In this document: in pieces, positions 19,733 through 24,425 of the stretch
Layout of the letters: the number at the start of each line of letters is the position of its first letter
Numbering within the stretch: the first letter of the stretch is position 1
From: a virus
Length of the DNA stretch: 24,425 nt
Strand: one strand, 5' to 3'
Virus record (IMG/VR): IMGVR_UViG_3300035670_001203
Coordinates: 1-24,425 of that record
The notes under the pieces: model-generated
Seen by the model: the letters and a program-made list of their open reading frames with translations, nothing else
Told to the model about the DNA's origin: nothing
Databases searched by the model: none
Position numbers and translations under genes: made by a program

Positions 19733-20495
19733 ACTTGTAAGACTTGTTCGCGGTGCTGTTTGCAAAGTGATTGACGGTACACTGGCCTTGCGTCTGATTG
19801 GATGCGTATACATCCGACGTTGAAGACTCAGAAACCATCTGGATTGTTGCAATCACAGAAGGCGTTGCAGGAACATCCGGCCCCGTTCGTGACGGCAAAT
19901 ACTCTAGTCTGATTGACGTATCAGTCACTGCCCACATGATTTCAACGTAGTCACCAGAATCCAGATCAACAAAAAAATTCAACGCAGCAATAAGATGACC
20001 ATCAATTGATCCATGTCGTTCATTGACGGAAAATCGACTATTGCTGCTTGCGATGTTGGTCCCATTCTTTCGGAACCAAACATCTACGTCGTGGATCTGT
20101 GAGTCTGTATTCGTGAACTGAGCAGAGAACTGGAGGTTGTATACCCCAGGACTTGATACAGTAATCTGCGAGTTTGAGACAATCGAAACCCCATTGCTGA
20201 AGTCGGTCGTGCTGAACGACATCGCATACGCATCAACAGTCGTCGTCGCAGACTGGTCTGTGTCGTCTTGAAACGCTCCGTATGGCACTCCATCGGTAAA
20301 CGCAGACGCAGAGTACGGAGCGAACAGGATGATGCTGTCCTCACTGATACGCTCATCCAGCAGCGTAGTAGTGGTCGCACCACCTGTGTCGAGAGTGATC
20401 AACCCAACAGAGTTGATCTTGCCGTCAAGAATCCGGTTGACGATCTCGGATACGTCTCTCGGACTACCACCCTGTTGAGGCAGTCTCCGAAACAT
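19716..20495 (-). CDS. Tail/virion protein with beta-sandwich domain (259 aa)
   Basis: Starts MFRRLPQQGGSPRDVSEIVN. The N-terminal RDVSEIVNRILDGKINSVG and DERISEDSIILFAPYSASA form a segment frequent in podovirus tail clusters. The middle (SPGVYNLQFSAQFTNTDS; VDVWFRKNGTNIASSNSRF; DSGDYVEIMW) resembles a C1q/TNF-like jelly roll. It may decorate or join the tail. TGATG overlap with the tail-hub gene upstream. Confidence 0.65.
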   Translation of the reverse strand: MFRRLPQQGGSPRDVSEIVNRILDGKINSVGLITLDTGGATTTTLLDERISEDSIILFAPYSASAFTDGVPYGAFQDDTDQSATTTVDAYAMSFSTTDFSNGVSIVSNSQITVSSPGVYNLQFSAQFTNTDSQIHDVDVWFRKNGTNIASSNSRFSVNERHGSIDGHLIAALNFFVDLDSGDYVEIMWAVTDTSIRLEYLPSRTGPDVPATPSVIATIQMVSESSTSDVYASNQTQGQCTVNHFANSTANKSYKYVILG

Positions 20496-21916
20496 CAGCG
20501 ACCACCAACCGCTTTGACCTCAACATCCACACCGACAGCAGTATTCCAAGACTCCGTAGGCGTCAACGAGATCCGGTGATACTTACCCCTAGATCGCAGC
20601 GGAATCCTGTTCTCGCTGTCAGCAGCAACCGGAGACGTATAGTTAAGATTCCCGTCAAGCCTGGATCGTGCAGCAACAGAAACCGTGGCAGATCCATTAT
20701 CAACAATGGGCCTAGCAAGCGTCAGAATCGTTTCTGTGGCTTCAACCTCAACATCCCCTGTGGTGAGTACAGCAGTCTGATTAGCGCCTCCAAAGGTCAC
20801 TAATTGATCTGCCGTAACACCACCGAGAACCAGCTTGCCACCAGCCCATAGCCGGGAATCCAGGGAGGCTGGCAAAGCATCAAGGCTGGCTGATACGTTT
20901 GCCAATTGTTCAAGCGTATAACTGGCAGTCGCAAGCGTTGAGATGAAATCAGCGGTTGTGTTTCCATGACTCCACTTGTCCACTGAGTAGTTATAAATCA
21001 ACAGTTGCTGAACATTGAAAATGTCTTTGAAACACCAGACCACAACTTTATTCACCGGATCGACAGCAGCGCTCATCTTGTCAAACTGAGACGGGTCTGC
21101 ATTGTCAAAGAACCAGCGATCAACAATCTCATTCCCAATCGGTCGGACACTTTGACCGTCGGTCACAAAGAACCCATCGTCACTCAGGAAGTACGTCAAC
21201 GGCCCAACCTGGACAACTGACCTAGACTCAAAGCACCCGAGATTCCGAGAGATGATGTCAAACTGGAAAAACAGCGGAGAGCCGATATACGTCATCCGCG
21301 CAATCGCTCTCTCCAGCAACACAATCCCGAACTCACCACCAGTCAACCCACGGATCTCACCGCCATCGGGAATCACCTGGGAGTCCGACTGACTGCCAGC
21401 ACCAGGAGTCCAGTTCGTCTCGTCGTTAATATCCGACCAGTAGACCTCTGAAACATTGCTCGCAGTCTTGGCAGCAACAACAAAATCCCGGACAACGGTC
21501 ACAAACTGAGCAGTTGGCGCAGCAGCAGCAAGGTCAGCAAACGCTGTACTCGATCCCATGTCCCACGCTTGAATCTCATCTATCCCATTCGCAGCGATAA
21601 CCACAGATCCAAACTGAGTCGTCGTCCAAAACGTAGTTGACGTATACGCCGGAGATGCTCGGCTGACATCATCCAACCCAGAGTCCGCTGGATCGAATCT
21701 AAACAGCTTTGTTGCGCCTGCTGCGAACAGGGTAGTGGTAGTGCCTAGCCTTCCGATAAAACTCGTCAGAAGGCTTTCTGAGGCACTTGTGGAGAGGTCT
21801 GCATTGGACGGCAGTGGAGCATACCCAGAAGCTACAGGAAGGCAGTTGAGAGCCTCTGTCAGACCTCCTGCGATACCAGGACGGTCAGGTGTCCACTTGC
21901 CGAATGCAATCCTCAT
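20495..21916 (-). CDS. Tail hub/stabilisation protein (P22 gp10-like)
   Basis: A 473-residue beta-rich protein. MRIAFGKWTPDRPGIAGG (a W-x-PD-x-P opening) with ALNCLPVASGYAPLP is the usual start of podovirus tail-hub proteins of the P22 gp10/T7 gp12 type. The central blades (GSVVIAANGIDEIQAWD; DFVVAAKTASNVSEVYWSD; GEFGIVLLERAIARMTYIG) look like a beta-propeller. It forms part of the tail tube that closes the portal. ATGA overlap with the 47-residue gene upstream. Confidence 0.7.
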   Translation of the reverse strand: MRIAFGKWTPDRPGIAGGLTEALNCLPVASGYAPLPSNADLSTSASESLLTSFIGRLGTTTTLFAAGATKLFRFDPADSGLDDVSRASPAYTSTTFWTTTQFGSVVIAANGIDEIQAWDMGSSTAFADLAAAAPTAQFVTVVRDFVVAAKTASNVSEVYWSDINDETNWTPGAGSQSDSQVIPDGGEIRGLTGGEFGIVLLERAIARMTYIGSPLFFQFDIISRNLGCFESRSVVQVGPLTYFLSDDGFFVTDGQSVRPIGNEIVDRWFFDNADPSQFDKMSAAVDPVNKVVVWCFKDIFNVQQLLIYNYSVDKWSHGNTTADFISTLATASYTLEQLANVSASLDALPASLDSRLWAGGKLVLGGVTADQLVTFGGANQTAVLTTGDVEVEATETILTLARPIVDNGSATVSVAARSRLDGNLNYTSPVAADSENRIPLRSRGKYHRISLTPTESWNTAVGVDVEVKAVGGR

Positions 21917-22056
21917 TTTTCCTCGTCAGCCTGCTGCTGAACCTGTTCTCGCAATTTGGTCCAGATTGCAACGGAGAGTTCTAGGGGCAGCTTGCCCAGG
22001 CCCATTGCAATGATGTTGGCCTCTTCAACCGTGACGGTGATCGTGAACTCTTTCAT
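21913..22056 (-). CDS. Small conserved phage protein (47 aa)
   Basis: MKEFTITVTVEEANIIAMGL then GKLPLELSVATWTKLREQVQ-like helix and an acidic end (QQQADEEK). The opening FTITVTVEEAN-I...GLGKLP is a recurring tiny protein in podovirus tail regions, function unknown. Its start forms TGATG with the previous stop and its stop forms ATGA with the tail-hub start, so it is clearly an inserted coding unit. Confidence 0.75.
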   Translation of the reverse strand: MKEFTITVTVEEANIIAMGLGKLPLELSVAIWTKLREQVQQQADEEK

Positions 22057-22385
22057 CAGGCAGCCCACGGCAGAGGAGGTTGAATTTCTTTCGGGTTCTT
22101 TTGGTTCTCGATCTGACCGGCCACAGCCGCTTCGGTTGCGTCCTTGTTGACACCGTTCTCCCAGACCCAGCCGAGCACTTGCTCTTGCGTGAGTTGGCTG
22201 TACGGGGTGAACGACGCAGGATCGGCAGCAGGCAGGCTGACGGTCGAGTAGACCGTGCCGCTGTAGGTTTTGTCACCGTCCACTTCCGTGCCGTTGCAGC
22301 GCCAGCCTACAGTGATTACTGCCTTTTCAGGGTTTGCTGATTCGGGGGTTGTCTTCATCCATTCGATAATCCATTGAACGCTCAT
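22056..22385 (-). CDS. Hypothetical phage protein of tail-fibre region (109 aa)
   Basis: MSVQWIIEWMKTTPESANPE, a beta-rich middle (KAVITVGWRCNGTEVDGDKTY, SGTVYSTVSLP) and a helical end (LTQEQVLGWVWENGVNKDAT). I recognise it as a DUF7936-like protein that often follows tail-fibre genes; its role is unknown. ATG at 22385 has GAGGA 6 bases upstream; the alternative ATG at 22391 overlaps the fibre stop as ATGA but has no spacing for a ribosome site. Confidence 0.7.
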   Translation of the reverse strand: MSVQWIIEWMKTTPESANPEKAVITVGWRCNGTEVDGDKTYSGTVYSTVSLPAADPASFTPYSQLTQEQVLGWVWENGVNKDATEAAVAGQIENQKNPKEIQPPLPWAA

Positions 22386-22387
22386 TT

Positions 22388-23569
22388 TCATTCCTCTACA
22401 AATTCTTTGACCGCATCGAGGCCAAAGTGGTCGTTAACAAAACGGAGCAGACGCTCCACATCAATCCGCAGGACTTTTCCTGTCGGGGTGTGCTTGGAAC
22501 GGAAAATCCATTCGTTCGTTTCAGAATCGTGCGGAGACAGCAGCGTGGCATTCCCGGCTGCGTCCATGACGTTTGCTTCACCGGAGGCTGAGTAGAAAGA
22601 CACACCGTTTGCCAAAGTGCCAACAGGGGCTGTGCCGTCGAAAATGTCGATTCGGTTTGTCCCTGCCGTTGTCGCACGAGCCGCCGTGCCGCCGACCTGA
22701 ACACTGCCGCCCGACGAGACTTGAACATCCCCACCGCTGGTAATACGGGCGCGTTCGGTGTTGTTGGTGAGGAAAACTAACGGGATATTTGTAACCGTTG
22801 CAAGCTCGACAGTAGATGCCGAACCTCCAAAATAGGCAGTTTGTGCATCACCAATTTTTCCGGCGTAAAGAAACGAGGAAGACCCGTTCACCTCTATAAG
22901 GCCACGACCTGCCGCACTATAAGATGCACTCGTCGTCCCCACCAGCAAATTTCCACTCGCATCCAGCGTCATTGCTTGGGTGAAGCTGATCGCATTGCCT
23001 GCGGTGCCGGAGGGGGCGGTGAACCAAGCGTGAGCACCTGACCCAGTGTCATATTGAGTAGCATGACCGTCGTTAACATAAGCCCACGCATCTGGAGCTT
23101 CTTTTAGGTACGCATTCTGCGTAATGCCTTTTCCAGTTGTGCTGAAGTCATATATTGCACCAGCAGTCCCTTGAAAGGCTTTGGTTGTGCTTCTCCAAGC
23201 ACTCGGTGTCACCCCCAAGCCGAGGTTGCCGGAGGAGTCGAGGGTGGCGCGAGTCGTTCCTCCTGTACCAAGGCGCAAGATACCAGCAGTCGGGTCGGTT
23301 GATGATGTCCCGATAAATGCGCCATTAGTAAACTGCCCAAGCTGGAGATAACCAGAGCCACTAGTATTGACGCGAATGTCTGTGTTTGTACCAGCGTCTA
23401 CTTCCAGCTTCGCACCCGGCGAACTCGTCCCAATCCCCACATTCCCAGTAACGGTCATGTTGGCATTGACCGCAATGTCCCTCGGGACGACGTATGTGTC
23501 ACCCGCCTGTGCAGCTTGGATCTGCGGTACGGCTGTGTTGAGAAGAAGCACCTCGTATGCTGGTGGCAT
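22388..23569 (-). CDS. Tail fibre protein (393 aa)
   Basis: Starts MPPAYEVLLLNTAVPQIQAA. Repeated fibre elements (NMTVTGNVGIGTSSPGAKLEV; GNLGLGVTPSAWRSTTKAFQ; TLDASGNLLVGTTSASYSAA) fit a trimeric beta fibre. The end, SPHDSETNEWIFRSKHTPTG, then KVLRIDVERLLRFVNDHFGL, resembles an intramolecular-chaperone-like C terminus but lacks an obvious self-cleavage site. AGGAG lies 6 bases before the ATG and is located within the last codons of the HNH gene. It probably binds host surface glycan. Confidence 0.85.
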   Translation of the reverse strand: MPPAYEVLLLNTAVPQIQAAQAGDTYVVPRDIAVNANMTVTGNVGIGTSSPGAKLEVDAGTNTDIRVNTSGSGYLQLGQFTNGAFIGTSSTDPTAGILRLGTGGTTRATLDSSGNLGLGVTPSAWRSTTKAFQGTAGAIYDFSTTGKGITQNAYLKEAPDAWAYVNDGHATQYDTGSGAHAWFTAPSGTAGNAISFTQAMTLDASGNLLVGTTSASYSAAGRGLIEVNGSSSFLYAGKIGDAQTAYFGGSASTVELATVTNIPLVFLTNNTERARITSGGDVQVSSGGSVQVGGTAARATTAGTNRIDIFDGTAPVGTLANGVSFYSASGEANVMDAAGNATLLSPHDSETNEWIFRSKHTPTGKVLRIDVERLLRFVNDHFGLDAVKEFVEE

Positions 23570-23570
23570 G

Positions 23571-24140
23571 TCAAGCTCCTAAATGTTTCCAGACTTTACG
23601 GTTCTTTACCATGCTGATCAAGCCTGGAGAAACACCGTATTGTTTAGCAATGGCATAGCAAGAACGACTGTCTTGCCGGATTGAGATTACCTGATCATCA
23701 GTCAGCTTTGCATGGCCAGACTTCTCTCCATGAGCAAAACTGTTTGGCTTTCTAGACGCTCTATCAACAGCATTGTTTTGATGCGTTCCAGCATACAGAT
23801 GATGAGGATTTACGCATCTAGCATTGTCGCAGTGATGCAGGACCAGCTTGTCTTTTGGCAGTTCGCCATTCAAAAACTCATACGAAAGCCGATGCGCCAA
23901 ATAACTTTTTCGATTGACATTTACTCGTCCATATCCAAGGCCTGTCGTCAATACATTGCCAGTCCACAGCCAGCACTTATCAGGCTCATCAACCTCAACA
24001 GACTCGGCGAACATCTCAAACAATGACTTCTTTTTCGGCAGGTCAAACGATCCATACCGACGCAGCCGAGAGCGATGCGCCCAGCACAAGCCAGCATTAT
24101 TTGCTGCGCTCATACATCCAGGTGCACTACAAGCGGCCAC
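23571..24140 (-). CDS. Free-standing HNH homing endonuclease
   Basis: A 189-residue protein in three parts: an N-terminal zinc knuckle (C4-x4-C9...C19-x2-H22, MAACSAPGCMSAANNAGLCW); an HNH_3 core with HRLSYEFLNGELP, H102-H103-C104, C109, N111-P-H-H114; and a C-terminal HTH (HAKLTDDQVISIRQ; YAIAKQYGVSPGLISMVKNR). It cuts DNA and mobilises its own gene. GTG start with AGGAG 7 bases upstream. The gene looks more AT-rich than its neighbours and is bracketed by ATTTAGGAG on both sides, consistent with insertion between two tail genes. Confidence 0.92.
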   Translation of the reverse strand: MAACSAPGCMSAANNAGLCWAHRSRLRRYGSFDLPKKKSLFEMFAESVEVDEPDKCWLWTGNVLTTGLGYGRVNVNRKSYLAHRLSYEFLNGELPKDKLVLHHCDNARCVNPHHLYAGTHQNNAVDRASRKPNSFAHGEKSGHAKLTDDQVISIRQDSRSCYAIAKQYGVSPGLISMVKNRKVWKHLGA

Positions 24141-24156
24141 GGCTTAACTCCTAAAT
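23576..24156 (-). repeat. Direct repeat ATTTAGGAG flanking the HNH gene (23576-23584, 24148-24156)
   Basis: The 9-base ATTTAGGAG occurs at 24156-24148, where it holds the stop codon of the upstream gene and the Shine-Dalgarno of the HNH gene. It occurs again at 23584-23576, where it ends the HNH gene and forms the Shine-Dalgarno of the fibre gene. Removing the HNH cassette plus one copy leaves a normal gene junction. Only the two 9-base copies are meant. Confidence 0.65.
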
Positions 24157-24354
24157 TGGGTAGTATTCCGTCCCGTCGCTTGTCTTGACGGAACTGGCAA
24201 CAGTGTAGTCAGCACCTGAACTGTCTCTGACAGGCAGGCTGATGGTGTATTGAGTGCCGTTGGAATCATCAACAATAAACGGAGCACCCGGCACAGGTAC
24301 ATACCCACCCATTGACCGCAGGTTGGGTAGCTTTATGTTGAGTCCCAGCAACAT
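24151..24354 (-). CDS. Small tail-region protein (67 aa)
   Basis: Starts MLLGLNIKLPNLRSMGGYVP. Beta-rich with a repeated pattern (GTQYTISLPVRDSSGADYTV; KTSDGTEYYPI), like small fibre-associated or capsid-decoration modules; no named family recognised. It overlaps the upstream stop as TAATG; the Shine-Dalgarno is weak, so translation may be coupled. It is followed by the inserted HNH gene. Confidence 0.6.
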   Translation of the reverse strand: MLLGLNIKLPNLRSMGGYVPVPGAPFIVDDSNGTQYTISLPVRDSSGADYTVASSVKTSDGTEYYPI

Positions 24355-24425
24355 TAGATCAGTCCGACAATGTTGCTTGCGCTCGTGCCAGTTGCCCAGA
24401 TACGCCGAGCCATGACAGGCAGGAT
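24354..24425 (-). CDS. C-terminal end of a gene running off the right edge
   Basis: Only the last 23 codons are in the window: ...LPVMARRIWATGTSASNIVG then LI and TAA, sharing one base with the next ATG (TAATG). It is in the late operon and so probably another virion gene. Nothing more can be said from this fragment. Confidence 0.5.
   Translation of the reverse strand: MLPVMARRIWATGTSASNIVGLI

Noticed and set aside
22388-23569. Variable region of a diversity-generating retroelement in the tail fibre
   Set aside because: No reverse transcriptase, template repeat or C-type-lectin end is visible in the window.

Overview
The window is about two thirds of a tailed bacteriophage genome with a podovirus-like layout. 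It has no host housekeeping genes, tRNAs, integrase or CRISPR array. Genes are packed with 1-4 base stop/start overlaps (ATGA, GTGA, TGATG). The small early genes include families that I recall from phages of freshwater or soil Betaproteobacteria (Burkholderiales-like); this host guess is inference from protein style only. Terminase, portal and major capsid genes are not seen and presumably lie beyond the window edges.

Layout. (1) 9139 to 1, minus strand, is the early/accessory arm. A YdaS/Cro-like regulator leads an operon with a PD-(D/E)XK-like nuclease, a C5-type DNA methyltransferase, NinB, a DUF7696-like protein, a DUF1364/YbcO-like nuclease, ThyX and a secreted Cys-rich peptide. This operon ends at a compact structured RNA/terminator (6328-6421). 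About 360 bases without a convincing gene follow, then a second group: a replication-protein C-terminal-like domain, a lambda-P-like helicase loader, a run of small proteins including two zinc ribbons and two tiny membrane proteins, a MazG-like pyrophosphohydrolase and two glycan-related genes behind a terminator that overlaps a ribosome binding site. (2) 9269 to 11239, plus strand, is a divergent recombination operon: three small proteins, an ERF-family annealing protein, a YqaJ exonuclease, a protein with an SSB-like acidic tail, and a DUF3310 protein. (3) 24425 to 11226, minus strand, is the late arm: tail genes, an inserted HNH endonuclease, two tail fibres, a tail hub, a GNAT-fold protein, four probable internal virion/ejection proteins, then the lysis cassette (XhlA-like, holin, GH108 endolysin), a metalloprotease and a metallophosphoesterase that meets the plus operon tail to tail.

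Most notable: a complete type II hammerhead ribozyme sits on the minus strand at 4648-4697, directly between two early genes. All core bases (CUGAUGA, GAAA, GUC) and all three stems are present. Predicted cleavage between 4676 and 4675 would split the polycistronic mRNA. The upstream RNA would end in one hairpin and the downstream RNA would begin with another, and the outer part of stem II overlaps the next gene's Shine-Dalgarno. A second unusual RNA at 6328-6421 has two long interleaved inverted repeats (order A-B-A'-B', a pseudoknot) ending in U6. A third RNA element (1331-1388) combines a terminator hairpin, a competing hairpin and a ribosome binding site ahead of the glycosyltransferase gene.

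Several genes under about 60 codons (1395-1574, 3007-3117, 3319-3399, 21913-22056) are included because they have a Shine-Dalgarno and sit exactly in the stop/start overlap chain.
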